A model generated the notes under the pieces. That model did not search any database, had not been told where the DNA came from, and saw only the letters and a list, made by a program, of their open reading frames with translations. A program made the position numbers and the translations under genes. DNA of 64,000 bases from Shinella sumterensis (GTDB lineage Bacteria > Pseudomonadota > Alphaproteobacteria > Rhizobiales > Rhizobiaceae). Positions 30,868 to 38,786 of the stretch are shown here, piece after piece (position 1 is the stretch's first letter; the number at the start of each line of letters is the position of its first letter). Where the stretch lies: the NCBI RefSeq assembly GCF_004514425.2, contig NZ_MYFN02000013.1, positions 62,001 to 126,000 of the forward strand, written 5' to 3'.

Positions 30868-32214
30868 ATGTCCGTCATTCACGCAAGGCAGGCGCTGCTT
30901 ACGGGCGGTTGGGCGAAGAACGTGCGGCTGCACATCGCGTCGGGCCGCATCCGCGCACTGGAGACGGATGCGGCGCCCGAGGCCGGCGACGAGCGCCACG
31001 ACACGATCGTGGCCGGTATGCCGAACCTGCACAGCCACGCCTTCCAGCGCGGCATGGCCGGCCTTGCCGAGACCCGCGGGCCGGGCAGCGATTCTTTCTG
31101 GAGCTGGCGCAACGTCATGTACCGGTTCGCGCTCTCGATGACGCCTGACGATGTGGAGGCCGTTGCCGCCGAGCTCTATGTGGAAATGCTGGAAGCCGGC
31201 TTCACGCGCGTCGGCGAATTCCACTACTTGCATCACGACAGGGATGGCGGGCCCTATTCGGATATCGCCGAAATGGCGTCCCGTATCGCTGCGGCGGCAT
31301 CGGCGACCGGTATCGCGATGACCCTGCTGCCGGTGTTTTACGCCCATGCCGGTTTCGGCGGCACCGCGCCGGGCGAGGGGCAGCGCCGCTTCATCAACGA
31401 CCGCGATTCGTTTGCCGTGCTGCTGGAGCGCTGCCGTGCGCTGATGGATGCGCTGCCGGGCGGTATCACCGGCGTCGCTCCCCACAGCCTGCGCGCGGTG
31501 ACGCCGGACGAGCTTTCCGCCGTCGTCGCCATGGCGGGCCAAGCGCCGGTTCATATCCACATCGCCGAACAGGTCAAGGAGGTCGAGGACTGCATCGCCT
31601 GGTCCGGACGCCGGCCGGTGGAATGGCTGCTCGATAACCAGCCCGTCGATGGCCGGTGGTGCTTCATCCACGCCACGCACATGACGGCGGCGGAGACTGC
31701 CCGCATGGCGCGCGCCGGCGCCATTGCCGGCTTGTGCCCCGTGACCGAAGCCAATCTAGGAGATGGAACATTCCCCGCGCCTGATTTCATTGCCGCCGGC
31801 GGCCGGTTCGGTGTGGGGTCCGATTCGAACGTGCTGATCGGCCTGCCGGATGAATTGCGCCAGCTGGAATATTCGCAGCGCCTGCTCCACCGCGCCCGCA
31901 ACGTGCTGGCGGCGCCCGGCGGCTCGACGGGCCGTGCGCTGTTCGACGGCGCGCTGTCAGGCGGTTCTTCGGCACTCGGCGCAGCGTCCGGCATCGCAAC
32001 CGGGCACGCGGCGGATTTCGTCAGCCTGAAGGCGCGCCACGGCATCGATCTGGAAGGCGACGCGTTGCTCGACGGCTGGATCTTTGCCAATGGCGCCGCG
32101 GTGGATTGCGTCTGGGTGAACGGTCGCAAGTGGGTCGAAGCCGGTCGCCACCGCGAACACGAGGCGATCGGCCGCCGCTTCGCATCCGTCATGCGAACGC
32201 TCGCCGCCGTCTGA
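30868..32214 (+). CDS. hutF: Formimidoylglutamate deiminase
   Basis: 448 residues from ATG 30868, with GAGGGAACC upstream. Removes ammonia from N-formimino-L-glutamate to give N-formylglutamate, the substrate of HutG. Amidohydrolase superfamily: H55 and H57 in [15 protein letters not shown], then [41 protein letters not shown] and GVGSDSNV supply the metal and active-site residues. The start of the chain (about 1-50) is the usual small composite domain. Divergent from hutI and followed by hutC. Confidence 0.95.
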   Translation: MSVIHARQALLTGGWAKNVRLHIASGRIRALETDAAPEAGDERHDTIVAGMPNLHSHAFQRGMAGLAETRGPGSDSFWSWRNVMYRFALSMTPDDVEAVAAELYVEMLEAGFTRVGEFHYLHHDRDGGPYSDIAEMASRIAAAASATGIAMTLLPVFYAHAGFGGTAPGEGQRRFINDRDSFAVLLERCRALMDALPGGITGVAPHSLRAVTPDELSAVVAMAGQAPVHIHIAEQVKEVEDCIAWSGRRPVEWLLDNQPVDGRWCFIHATHMTAAETARMARAGAIAGLCPVTEANLGDGTFPAPDFIAAGGRFGVGSDSNVLIGLPDELRQLEYSQRLLHRARNVLAAPGGSTGRALFDGALSGGSSALGAASGIATGHAADFVSLKARHGIDLEGDALLDGWIFANGAAVDCVWVNGRKWVEAGRHREHEAIGRRFASVMRTLAAV

Positions 32215-32224
32215 GGACATATTG

Positions 32225-32244
32225 AAAGGCGCAAAGGCCTTTTC
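32225..32244 (+). terminator. Weak stem-loop between hutF and hutC
   Basis: AAAGGC (32225-32230) pairs with GCCTTT (32237-32242) around a 6-base loop, followed by TTC. It is too short to be a firm terminator, but it could reduce read-through from hutF into hutC. Confidence 0.3.
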
Positions 32245-32292
32245 TATGACATTGGAAGACCGGCGAATCTGCGTCCGGCAACGGAGGTGCGC

Positions 32293-33048
32293 ATGTCCAG
32301 CGGCGAGGAGAGCCCGGTTGAGGGAGCCAAGGCCCCCTCGCTGCACCGTCGCATCCTGGAAGATGTGGAGGGCAGGATCCTGTCGGGCGAATGGCCCCCC
32401 GGCTATCGCATCCCCTTCGAGCACGAGCTGACCGAGCAGTACCGCTGCTCGCGCATGACCGTGAACAAGGCGATCACCGAACTGGTCAAGCGCGGCCTGA
32501 TCGAGCGCCGGCGCAAATCCGGCAGTTTCGTTACCCATCCCCATGCGCAGTCGGCCGTGCTGGAAATCCACGATATCCGCCTGGAGGTCGAGCAGCTGGG
32601 ATTGCCCTATCGCTACGAGCAGCGCGCGCGCCTCGACCGTCCCGCCGGGGCTGCCGATCGGCGCCTGATGGAACTTTCGCAGCAGGCTCGGGTGACCGAG
32701 GTCACGGCGCTTCATTTCGCGGGCGCGCAGCCGTTCTGTCTGGAAGAACGCCTGATCAACCATGACGCCGTGCCCGAGGTCGCAAGCGAGACCTTCGACG
32801 ACATCGCCCCGGGTGCGTGGCTGATCAGCCGCGTGCCCTGGAGTGCCGCAGAACACCGCATCCGTGCGGTGGGGGCCGATAGCCGTGTGGCCGGACTTCT
32901 CGCCATCGCGCCGGGCACGCCCTGCCTCGTGGTGGAACGCCGCACCTGGAGCGGCGGCCTCTACGTGACCCGCGTGCTCTTGACATATCCCGGCGAGAAG
33001 CACGAACTCGTTGCCGAATTCGCCCCGACGCATCCCAAGCTCGCCTGA
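32293..33048 (+). CDS. hutC: Histidine utilisation repressor HutC
   Basis: 251 residues. ATG 32293 is chosen because the alternative GTG at 32287 lies inside the GGAGG ribosome binding site. GntR family, HutC subfamily: winged HTH (about 15-80) with FEHELTEQYRCSRMTVNKAITELVKRGLIERRRKSGSFV, then a UTRA ligand domain (about 100-240) of the chorismate-lyase fold that binds urocanate in known HutC proteins. It would bind the palindrome at 30794-30805. It lies downstream of hutF, so the repressor is probably under its own control. Confidence 0.95.
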   Translation: MSSGEESPVEGAKAPSLHRRILEDVEGRILSGEWPPGYRIPFEHELTEQYRCSRMTVNKAITELVKRGLIERRRKSGSFVTHPHAQSAVLEIHDIRLEVEQLGLPYRYEQRARLDRPAGAADRRLMELSQQARVTEVTALHFAGAQPFCLEERLINHDAVPEVASETFDDIAPGAWLISRVPWSAAEHRIRAVGADSRVAGLLAIAPGTPCLVVERRTWSGGLYVTRVLLTYPGEKHELVAEFAPTHPKLA

Positions 33049-33265
33049 GGAGAAGCCGCCGGCGCGCCACGGAATGGGTGGACGCACGCCGCCGGCTCTG
33101 TCACAACGATTTGAGGAACGCGACTGCCGGTAGTTTTAGACCGGGGTCGGGCGACCGATTGACGTCACGTCGCTGCCGCGAGATCACGCCGGCCGTTCCT
33201 CGCAGTTTTCTTCGATCACGCGAGCCGGAGCGGACAATCCGGCATCGCCTCCAGGACGAGCCGCC

Positions 33266-33529
33266 ATGACCAAGAAGCCCAAGCTGGAACATTCCGAGCT
33301 TTCCGGAGAATACACCGAGGACGACGTCACGGTCCTCGTCGACATCTACCGCCCGGCCGGCACGCAGAACGACTGGAAGCTGGAGGTCGTGACCCAGAAC
33401 GAGGATCTGTTCGAGTGGGACGAGCCCTTCGCCACCGATCGCGAAGCCTTCGACGAGTTCCTCGCCACCATCGCGCGTGACGGTATCCATTCCTTCCTGG
33501 AGGAAGACGATATCCCCACGACGCACTAG
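33266..33529 (+). CDS. Small acidic hypothetical protein
   Basis: 87 residues, strongly acidic, with no membrane helix or signal. The sequence (VTVLVDIYRPAGTQNDWKLEVV, then EWDEPFATDREAFDEFLATI) suggests a compact mixed alpha/beta cytoplasmic protein. No domain is recognised. The ATG has only a weak GACGAGCC site. An 8-bp hairpin just after the stop (33532-33553) is shared with the convergent small membrane gene. Confidence 0.7.
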   Translation: MTKKPKLEHSELSGEYTEDDVTVLVDIYRPAGTQNDWKLEVVTQNEDLFEWDEPFATDREAFDEFLATIARDGIHSFLEEDDIPTTH

Positions 33530-33531
33530 GC

Positions 33532-33553
33532 GGGCAGCCTTCAGGGGCTGCCC
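33532..33553. terminator. Hairpin between convergent small genes
   Basis: GGGCAGCC (33532-33539) pairs with GGCTGCCC (33546-33553) around a 6-base loop; no T tract. Its left arm follows the 33529 stop and its right arm is inside the last codons of the minus-strand small gene. Confidence 0.4.
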
Positions 33554-33690
33554 GACTCCGCAGGCGAATCGGTCACGATCTCCGCATTCGCGTTCTGGCT
33601 TTTCATCACCGCAAGGCTCAGCACCGAGCCGATGATGACCACGAAGGTGAGAATGAGCCCCAGGCCCGTCGGACTGAATCGCGTCTGCAT
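33541..33690 (-). CDS. 49-residue single-pass membrane protein
   Basis: Too short for usual gene finders but well supported: ATG 33690 is preceded by GGGAGAGGCACG, an excellent ribosome binding site. The 49 residues begin MQTRFSPTGLGLIL, have one membrane helix (about 9-30, with TFVVIIGSVLSLAVM), and end in a short polar tail. It is 24 bases downstream of the PepSY gene on the same strand, so the two form an operon under the EcfG-like promoter at 34004-34028. The function is unknown. Confidence 0.65.
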   Translation of the reverse strand: MQTRFSPTGLGLILTFVVIIGSVLSLAVMKSQNANAEIVTDSPAESGSP

Positions 33691-33714
33691 CGTGCCTCTC
33701 CCGGCGACCGTCGA

Positions 33715-33972
33715 TCAGCGGTGTTCGACGGCCTTGCCCATCGGATCGATATTCACTTCGACGCGGGCCTTGTCGGTCGTGTGGTAGACGATTTCATAGT
33801 AGCCCTCATCTTCCCACGACATTTCCTCCAGGCGGTCGAAACCCGGCCGCTGCTCGATCATCGCGAGGATTTCCGAGGGTTTCTTGCCCGTTTCAGGCGT
33901 CGGCTTGCTGGCCTCCTGCGCGGCGGCGGGAAAGGCTGCGAGAAGACCAATAAGGATGACGGCTCTTTTCAT
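33715..33972 (-). CDS. PepSY-domain periplasmic protein
   Basis: 85 residues. Signal peptide 1-19 (MKRAVILIGLLAAFPAAAQ) and a mature part of about 65 residues with the PepSY pattern: IEQRPGFDRLEEMSWEDEGYYEIVYHTTDKARVEVNIDPMGKAV. PepSY domains are small inhibitory or chaperone-like modules in the periplasm. It is preceded by an almost perfect EcfG/RpoE2 promoter, so general-stress induction is likely. Cotranscribed with the 49-residue membrane protein. Confidence 0.85.
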   Translation of the reverse strand: MKRAVILIGLLAAFPAAAQEASKPTPETGKKPSEILAMIEQRPGFDRLEEMSWEDEGYYEIVYHTTDKARVEVNIDPMGKAVEHR

Positions 33973-34003
33973 CGGATAGACTCCATCTCAATTGCAGGCA
34001 TGA

Positions 34004-34028
34004 AACGGCTGGCGCGGAATGAAGTTCC
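34004..34028 (-). promoter_or_regulatory. EcfG/RpoE2-type promoter of the PepSY operon
   Basis: On the minus strand GGAAC (34028-34024), 16 bases, CGTT (34007-34004), a perfect match to the alphaproteobacterial general-stress sigma factor consensus. The predicted start is about 25 bases before the ATG at 33972. Confidence 0.7.
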
Positions 34029-34036
34029 AGCCGGCC

Positions 34037-34061
34037 GGAACCTATGGGCGCTTCGCCGATT
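34037..34061 (+). promoter_or_regulatory. Candidate EcfG/RpoE2-type promoter of the 34085 gene
   Basis: GGAAC (34037-34041), 16 bases, GATT (34058-34061), which satisfies the S. meliloti RpoE2 form GGAAC-N18-TT but not the CG of the wider consensus. It lies 24 bases before the ATG at 34085 and is back-to-back with the PepSY promoter. Confidence 0.45.
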
Positions 34062-34084
34062 AGAAGCGAAGAAGGGATAATCTC

Positions 34085-34360
34085 ATGTTTCCATCAGCCA
34101 AGCTTTCGATCGCCTGCTTTATTGCCATTCTCGCAGCGACGCCGGCGGCTCTCGCGCAGGGGCTCGCTCCGGTGCCCGGCAGCATCACCTTTAATGGCCA
34201 GCCTCACACCAAGCTCACCAAGGCGCCGGTCGGCAGCACGTTCAGCCATCGCCTGAGAGATGCGGTGACGGGGCATGAATATATCGAGATCTATCGAATC
34301 CTGCCCGACCGCTCGCTCGAGATCGTGAGCCGGCGCCGGTACGGTGCATTCAACGACTGA
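34085..34360 (+). CDS. Small secreted hypothetical protein
   Basis: 91 residues. Signal peptide about 1-24 (cleavage near AALAQG), then a 65-residue mature part with KLTKAPVGSTFSHRLRDAVTGHEYIEIYRILPDRSLEIVSRRR. There is no Cys in the mature part and no recognised domain. Divergent from the PepSY gene and likely driven by the EcfG-like promoter just upstream. Its last 11 bases overlap the end of convergent otsA. Confidence 0.75.
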   Translation: MFPSAKLSIACFIAILAATPAALAQGLAPVPGSITFNGQPHTKLTKAPVGSTFSHRLRDAVTGHEYIEIYRILPDRSLEIVSRRRYGAFND

Positions 34361-35774
34361 CCCTTTTCAGGCGGAGCTGCTCGACGCCTTCGGGCGCCTC
34401 GTTGCCGGCGAGGTCTCCAAGGAACGTATCGCACCATGTGAACACGTTGTTTTCGCGCACTGTCGCCATCATGCCTTTCCAGCGCGCCTGGCGCTCTTCG
34501 CGCGGCATGGCGAGGCTGCGCGCGATAACGTCGGCGGTTCCCTCGACATCGTAGGGATTGACCAGCATGGCCTCCGTCAGCTCGTGCGCCGCACCCGCAA
34601 AGCGCGAAAGCAGCAGAACGCCGGGATCGTCCTCGTCCTGCGCTGCGACGAATTCCTTGGCGACAAGGTTCATGCCGTCGCGAAGCGGCGTCACGAGCGC
34701 CACCTTGGCCATGCGGTACAGGCCGGCGAGGGCGGGGCGGCGCAGCGAGCGGTTGACATAGCGGATGGGCACCCAGTCGACGGTGCCGAGCGCGCCGTTC
34801 ACGCGCCCCGCCTGTTCCGCGACGGTTTTCTGCATCGCCTCGTATTCCGGCACCTCGGAGCGGGATTTCGGCGTGATCTGCAGCAGGGTGACCTTGCGCT
34901 GGTAATCGGGATGGCGCGTCAGGAAGGTCTCGAAGGCATCGATGCGCTGGGTGATGCCCTTGGAATAGTCGAGGCGGTCGACGCCGATGATGAGATCCTT
35001 TCCGTCCAGGCTCTGGCGCATGCGCTTGTGCAAGGTGGTGTTTCCCGCCTGGCGCGCCAGCTTGGCGAACTCGTCGGTCTCGATCCCGATCGGATAGGGG
35101 CGTGCGATGAAGGTGCGGCCCGCCGCGCCGAATTCCTCTTCGCCAAGGCGTTCACCGATGTTCTGCCGCGCCAGGCACGCGGCGAAGTTCTCCCGGTCCT
35201 GACGGGTCTGGAAACCGATGACGTCATAGGCCGTCAGGCTTTTCAAAAGCTCGTCATGAACCGGCATCGCCAGGAAAACGTCCGGTGCGGGCCAGGGGAT
35301 GTGCAGGAAGAAGCCGATGCGGTTCTTCACGCCCTGCCGGCGAAGTTCCTCCGCAAGCGGGATCAGATGGTAGTCGTGGATCCAGATGACGTCGTCCTTC
35401 TGGATCAGCGGCAGCAGGCGGCTGGCGAAGAACTGGTTGACGCGAAAATATCCCGTCATCTCCCGGCGGCCATACTCGGCGAGATCGAGCCGGTAATGAC
35501 AGATCGGCCAAAGCACGCGGTTGGCGAAACCCTGGTAATATTCCTCGACATCAAGGTCAGTGAGATCGGTCAGCGCGTATTCGATATTGCCGTCCTTCAG
35601 CGTCGTCAGCGGCCCGACAGGCTCGTCGCTGCATATTTTTCCCGACCAGCCCAGCCAGAGCCCGCCGCGCGCAGCCAGTGCCGACTGAAGCGCGACCGCG
35701 AGGCCGCCAGCGGACGCTGCGCCGTTCTTTGCGGGAAGGGGAACGCGATTGGAAACGACGATAAGACGACTCAT
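34350..35774 (-). CDS. otsA: Trehalose-6-phosphate synthase
   Basis: 474 residues from ATG 35774. GT20 glycosyltransferase that joins glucose from UDP-glucose to glucose-6-phosphate; trehalose protects against osmotic and desiccation stress. It starts [13 protein letters not shown]; other landmarks are [13 protein letters not shown], the acceptor region [17 protein letters not shown], and the nucleotide-sugar region [10 protein letters not shown] and [18 protein letters not shown]. The partner phosphatase otsB is not in the window. An EcfG-type promoter about 120 bases upstream agrees with known RpoE2 control of otsA in rhizobia. Confidence 0.96.
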   Translation of the reverse strand: MSRLIVVSNRVPLPAKNGAASAGGLAVALQSALAARGGLWLGWSGKICSDEPVGPLTTLKDGNIEYALTDLTDLDVEEYYQGFANRVLWPICHYRLDLAEYGRREMTGYFRVNQFFASRLLPLIQKDDVIWIHDYHLIPLAEELRRQGVKNRIGFFLHIPWPAPDVFLAMPVHDELLKSLTAYDVIGFQTRQDRENFAACLARQNIGERLGEEEFGAAGRTFIARPYPIGIETDEFAKLARQAGNTTLHKRMRQSLDGKDLIIGVDRLDYSKGITQRIDAFETFLTRHPDYQRKVTLLQITPKSRSEVPEYEAMQKTVAEQAGRVNGALGTVDWVPIRYVNRSLRRPALAGLYRMAKVALVTPLRDGMNLVAKEFVAAQDEDDPGVLLLSRFAGAAHELTEAMLVNPYDVEGTADVIARSLAMPREERQARWKGMMATVRENNVFTWCDTFLGDLAGNEAPEGVEQLRLKRVSR

Positions 35775-35894
35775 GAGTTTTTGAACCATGTCTGGGCCGG
35801 CCCGACGCTCGGCAGGAAGCCTTCGGAAGGCAATCCAGAAGGCGGCCTGCGAGACGAGCGGAGTCCGGCAGATTTCATATTGCAATGCAGTATG

Positions 35895-35919
35895 AACCCG
35901 CCGGCGCCGATTTGGTTCC
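35895..35919 (-). promoter_or_regulatory. EcfG/RpoE2-type promoter of otsA
   Basis: On the minus strand GGAAC (35919-35915), 16 bases, GGTT (35898-35895); equivalently GGAAC-N18-TT. It lies about 120 bases upstream of the otsA ATG, and otsA is an established general-stress gene in rhizobia. Confidence 0.6.
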
Positions 35920-36006
35920 GAAGAGAAACCCGGATGTGATGTTGCCCACCACTGGATAGAGCGCGCGTCGCCTCACCTTTTGCACATTGCAGTGCAGGAT
36001 ATGGGC

Positions 36007-36156
36007 ATGGACAGAACCGGCATCGCCTTCACCGCTCTTCTTATCGCGCTTGCAGCCCTCGTGGTGAGCGTTCTCCTCATCGAGGTCGACCCGCCATTCC
36101 CCGAAACCGGCGATGGCGCCATCGTGCCGGCGCCCGCTGTCGGGCCCGTGGAGTAG
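36007..36156 (+). CDS. 49-residue single-pass membrane protein
   Basis: ATG 36007 is 7 bases after AGGA (35996-35999), better placed than the in-frame ATG at 36001. The 49 residues begin MDRTGIAFTALLIALAALVV, one membrane helix continuing to about residue 25, then a short acidic/Pro-rich tail DPPFPETGDGAIVPAPAVGPVE. No homologue is recognised. It lies divergent from otsA; expression control is not clear. Below normal gene-finder length, so moderate confidence. Confidence 0.5.
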   Translation: MDRTGIAFTALLIALAALVVSVLLIEVDPPFPETGDGAIVPAPAVGPVE

Positions 36157-36268
36157 CGCCGGGCGGGGTCGGCGACGATATCTGCGGACGGCGCTTCTGC
36201 GGATCATATCCATGACGTTCGGGTTTCCAGCCTGGACATTCCTTCCCGCCCCATCCACCATGGTCGCC

Positions 36269-36520
36269 ATGACGACCTACCATGTTGGCAATTGCCCCGC
36301 ATGCCGCAACGGACGGCTGTTTCTCTTCCGCGAGACGGATACCGGCGATGTCTACGGTCATTGCGAGGAATGCGAGCAAGGCTTTCGAAGCCCGGATGAA
36401 ATCGACGCGAACAGCGGATTCCCAACCTTGCTCAATCCCTCCGATGCCCAATGGGCGACCGCGGAGGATATCGGTCGAAGCGTATGGGCGAACCACACGC
36501 TTTTCCCGGCGCAGGCGTAG
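36269..36520 (+). CDS. Small zinc-ribbon-like hypothetical protein
   Basis: 83 residues from ATG 36269 (36260 is an equally possible start in frame). Two Cys pairs, CPAC near residue 9 and CEEC near residue 31, with strands RLFLFRETDTGDVYGH between them, form a likely treble-clef or zinc-ribbon. The remaining 50 residues are polar and end WANHTLFPAQA. No family name can be given. No close ribosome binding site is obvious. It precedes the minus-strand tRNA-Val terminator. Confidence 0.6.
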   Translation: MTTYHVGNCPACRNGRLFLFRETDTGDVYGHCEECEQGFRSPDEIDANSGFPTLLNPSDAQWATAEDIGRSVWANHTLFPAQA

Positions 36521-36544
36521 GAGCTTCTCTGTGGCCCGAAAAGC

Positions 36545-36570
36545 AAAAAGGCCCTGTGAAAACAGAGCCT
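36545..36570 (-). terminator. Terminator of tRNA-Val
   Basis: Read on the minus strand: AGGCTCTGT, loop TTTC, ACAGGGCCT (9-bp stem with one G-U pair; 36570-36562 with 36557-36549), followed by TTTT. It begins 15 bases after the tRNA 3' end. Confidence 0.8.
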
Positions 36571-36585
36571 GGCGTGAAGGGAAAA

Positions 36586-36661
36586 TGGTGGGCGATGAGA
36601 GACTCGAACTCCCGACATCCTCGGTGTAAACGAGGCGCTCTACCAACTGAGCTAATCGCCC
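36586..36661 (-). tRNA. tRNA-Val (anticodon TAC)
   Basis: A full cloverleaf on the minus strand: acceptor GGGCGAT with ATCGCCC, D stem GCTC/GAGC, anticodon stem CCTCG/CGAGG with loop TTTACAC (anticodon TAC), T stem GGGAG/CTCTC with TTCGAGT, discriminator A and an encoded CCA (36588-36586). Confidence 0.96.
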
Positions 36662-36679
36662 GCCGCGTTGGTGGCTGTG

Positions 36680-36707
36680 ATCTATGCGGAACCGGATCGA
36701 ACCGCAA
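36680..36707 (-). promoter_or_regulatory. Candidate promoter of tRNA-Val
   Basis: On the minus strand TTGCGG (36707-36702), 16 bases, ATAGAT (36685-36680), ending about 19 bases before the tRNA 5' end. Moderate match. Confidence 0.4.
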
Positions 36708-36811
36708 GAGGCAATTGCAAAGTTTTCTGCATTTTTTTGAAGGGTGCGGTGATGATGCGGGAGGGTGTGGAAACATTTCGTGCGGCGTCATTCTTTTGTC
36801 TTGAAACCTGC

Positions 36812-36840
36812 TTGACACCCAAAGGCGAACCCCGTAGTTA
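36812..36840 (+). promoter_or_regulatory. Promoter of the tandem tRNA-Asp genes
   Basis: TTGACA (36812-36817), exactly 17 bases, TAGTTA (36835-36840), about 65 bases upstream of the first tRNA-Asp. The -35 is perfect. Confidence 0.65.
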
Positions 36841-36905
36841 GCCGCTCATCGAACGGCCAAGGCCGCTCGGGACGGATGCCTTGTCATCCGGTCGCTTCGA
36901 GGAAT

Positions 36906-36982
36906 GCGGGTGTAGCTCAGTCGGTTAGAGTGCCGGCCTGTCACGCCGGAGGTCGCGGGTTCGAGCCCCGTCACTCGCGCCA
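36906..36982 (+). tRNA. tRNA-Asp (anticodon GTC), copy 1
   Basis: 77-base cloverleaf: acceptor GCGGGTG/CACTCGC, D arm with TCGGTTA, anticodon stem CCGGC/GCCGG with loop CTGTCAC (GTC), T arm GCGGG TTCGAGC CCCGT, discriminator G and encoded CCA. Confidence 0.97.
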
Positions 36983-37028
36983 CTCGAAAGGCCGGACCAT
37001 CATCCGGGACTTAAGGTCCAAAAGATGC

Positions 37029-37105
37029 GCGGGTGTAGCTCAGTCGGTTAGAGTGCCGGCCTGTCACGCCGGAGGTCGCGGGTTCGAGCCCCGTCACTCG
37101 CGCCA
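37029..37105 (+). tRNA. tRNA-Asp (anticodon GTC), copy 2
   Basis: Identical over all 77 bases to the copy at 36906-36982, after a 46-base spacer. It must be cotranscribed from the single promoter upstream. Confidence 0.97.
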
Positions 37106-37244
37106 TTCTTCTTTCTCTTCCCGTTTCTTCCTGCTTTTTCTTCATGTGGAGAACGAGCTGCGATTTCCGCTTCTCACGCTGAATGTTTGCAGGCCTCTCC
37201 GCGTCTCGGATATAGCGACGCGTCAAAAAAGAGAGAGGATTCGC

Positions 37245-38132
37245 ATGCGAAACATCACGATGATTCTGGCCGGGTGCGCTGCGCTCGTCGCGCTCAGCAT
37301 TCTGTTCGGCTCCTGGTTCACCGTCGATCAGGGGGAGCGCGGCGTGATCCTGCGCTACGGCGCCATTTCCGGCACGGCCGAGCCGGGTCTCGGCTTCAAG
37401 CTGCCCTTCATCGATTCGATCGTGCGCGTGTCCGTGCAGTCCAAGGCGGTGGTCTATGAAAAGATGGAAGCTTACAGCCGCGACCAGCAGCCGGCCGAGA
37501 TTCGTCTTTCGGTGAACTATCGCATCCCCACCGACCGCGTGCAGGAAGTCTACGCCACCTATGGCGGGGAGGACGGGCTTCTGTCGCGCCTGATCGAGCG
37601 CAAGGTCTTCGAGGAGACGAAGACGGTGTTCGGCCGCTTCAATGCGGTGACGGCGATCCAGGAGCGCGGACGGCTGAACGCGGAGATCGCCTCCGCCATC
37701 CAGCAGGGCGTCTCCGGCCCCGTCCTTATCGATAGCGTTCAGATCGAGAACATCGATTTTTCGGATGCCTACGAGGCAAGCATCGAGCAGCGCATGCTGG
37801 CCGAGGTCGAGGTGCAGCGCCTGCGGCAGAACGCCGAGCGCGAGAAGGTGCAGGCGGAAATCACGGTGACGCAGGCGCGCGCCCAGGCCGATGCGCGGCG
37901 TGCGGAGGCCCAGGCGCAGGCCGATGCCGTCAGGCTGGCGGCGCAGGCCGAATCGGAAGCGATCCGCCTGCGCGGCGAGGCGGAGGCCGAAGCGATCAAG
38001 GCGCGGGGCGACGCGCTGAAGGACAATCCCGGCCTCGTGGCGCTGACACAGGCGGAGAAATGGGATGGCCAGCTGCCGCGCACCATGCTGCCGGGCGGCG
38101 CCGTTCCCATGCTCAACCTCAACCCGAATTGA
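37245..38132 (+). CDS. SPFH/prohibitin-family membrane protein
   Basis: 295 residues from ATG 37245 with AGAGAGGATTC upstream; the frame extends back through the tRNAs but that is fortuitous. One N-terminal membrane anchor (4-25), then an SPFH domain (about 28-190, starting VDQGERGVILRYG and including PAEIRLSVNYRI), then a long charged helix of Ala/Glu/Gln/Arg repeats (about 190-265) predicted as coiled coil. SPFH proteins form large rings on the membrane that hold or inhibit proteases such as FtsH. It is not a clear HflK or HflC. Monocistronic. Confidence 0.88.
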   Translation: MRNITMILAGCAALVALSILFGSWFTVDQGERGVILRYGAISGTAEPGLGFKLPFIDSIVRVSVQSKAVVYEKMEAYSRDQQPAEIRLSVNYRIPTDRVQEVYATYGGEDGLLSRLIERKVFEETKTVFGRFNAVTAIQERGRLNAEIASAIQQGVSGPVLIDSVQIENIDFSDAYEASIEQRMLAEVEVQRLRQNAEREKVQAEITVTQARAQADARRAEAQAQADAVRLAAQAESEAIRLRGEAEAEAIKARGDALKDNPGLVALTQAEKWDGQLPRTMLPGGAVPMLNLNPN

Positions 38133-38157
38133 GGGTTCAATCCAAGGCGACAAAGGT

Positions 38158-38184
38158 GCAGGCGCGGTTTTGGCCCGCGCCTGC
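38158..38184 (+). terminator. Hairpin after the SPFH gene
   Basis: Perfect 10-bp stem GCAGGCGCGG (38158-38167) with CCGCGCCTGC (38175-38184), 7-base loop, no T tract. A second inverted repeat (GCTTTCGCCGC at 38246-38256 with 38283-38293) follows before nuoA. Confidence 0.4.
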
Positions 38185-38420
38185 GGCGAAACGCCCCGAA
38201 TGCCACCCTTCATGAAATCGTAACGATTTAAACGGCTTCCCGCGGGCTTTCGCCGCTCCTGTCTCAAAAGCGAAGATTGATTGCGGCGAAAGCGGGACAA
38301 AGCCTTGCGCGGGGGCGCTCGCTGCGCTAACGACAGGGCGTTGCAACATACTTTATCGGCTTGCAGGTCTTGAACCAACAGGCGTCTCTCCGGCGCCGAT
38401 CGCAGGCAGGATGGACGCCA

Positions 38421-38786
38421 ATGACTGAACTTCTCGGTTCCTATATTCCGATCGCCATCTTCATCGGTATCGCGCTTGTGATCGGCCTTGCGCTGCTGGT
38501 CGCGCCGTTTGCCGTCGCATACAAGGCCCCTGATTCGGAAAAGCTTTCCGCCTACGAGTGCGGCTTCAACGCTTTTGACGATGCGCGCATGAAATTCGAC
38601 ATCCGCTTCTATCTGGTGTCGATCCTCTTCATCATCTTCGACCTCGAAGTGGCCTTCCTCTTCCCCTGGGCCGTTTCCTTCGGCGACCTGGGCTGGTTCG
38701 GCTTCTGGTCGATGATGGTTTTCCTCGGTGTCCTGACCATCGGCTTTATCTACGAATGGAAGAAGGGAGCACTCGAATGGGAGTAG
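38421..38786 (+). CDS. nuoA: NADH-quinone oxidoreductase subunit A
   Basis: 121 residues from ATG 38421. Three-helix membrane subunit of complex I at the junction with the peripheral arm; the loop YECGF and the motif [24 protein letters not shown] are diagnostic. First gene of the nuo operon. The end overlaps nuoB by 10 bases. Confidence 0.97.
   Translation: MTELLGSYIPIAIFIGIALVIGLALLVAPFAVAYKAPDSEKLSAYECGFNAFDDARMKFDIRFYLVSILFIIFDLEVAFLFPWAVSFGDLGWFGFWSMMVFLGVLTIGFIYEWKKGALEWE

Noticed and set aside
33115-33139. GGAAC upstream of the 33266 gene as another EcfG promoter
   Set aside because: No TT at the required spacing.
36586-36661. tRNA-Val as the attachment site of a genomic island
   Set aside because: No integrase, no repeated tRNA 3' fragment was seen, and the neighbouring genes are ordinary chromosomal functions.
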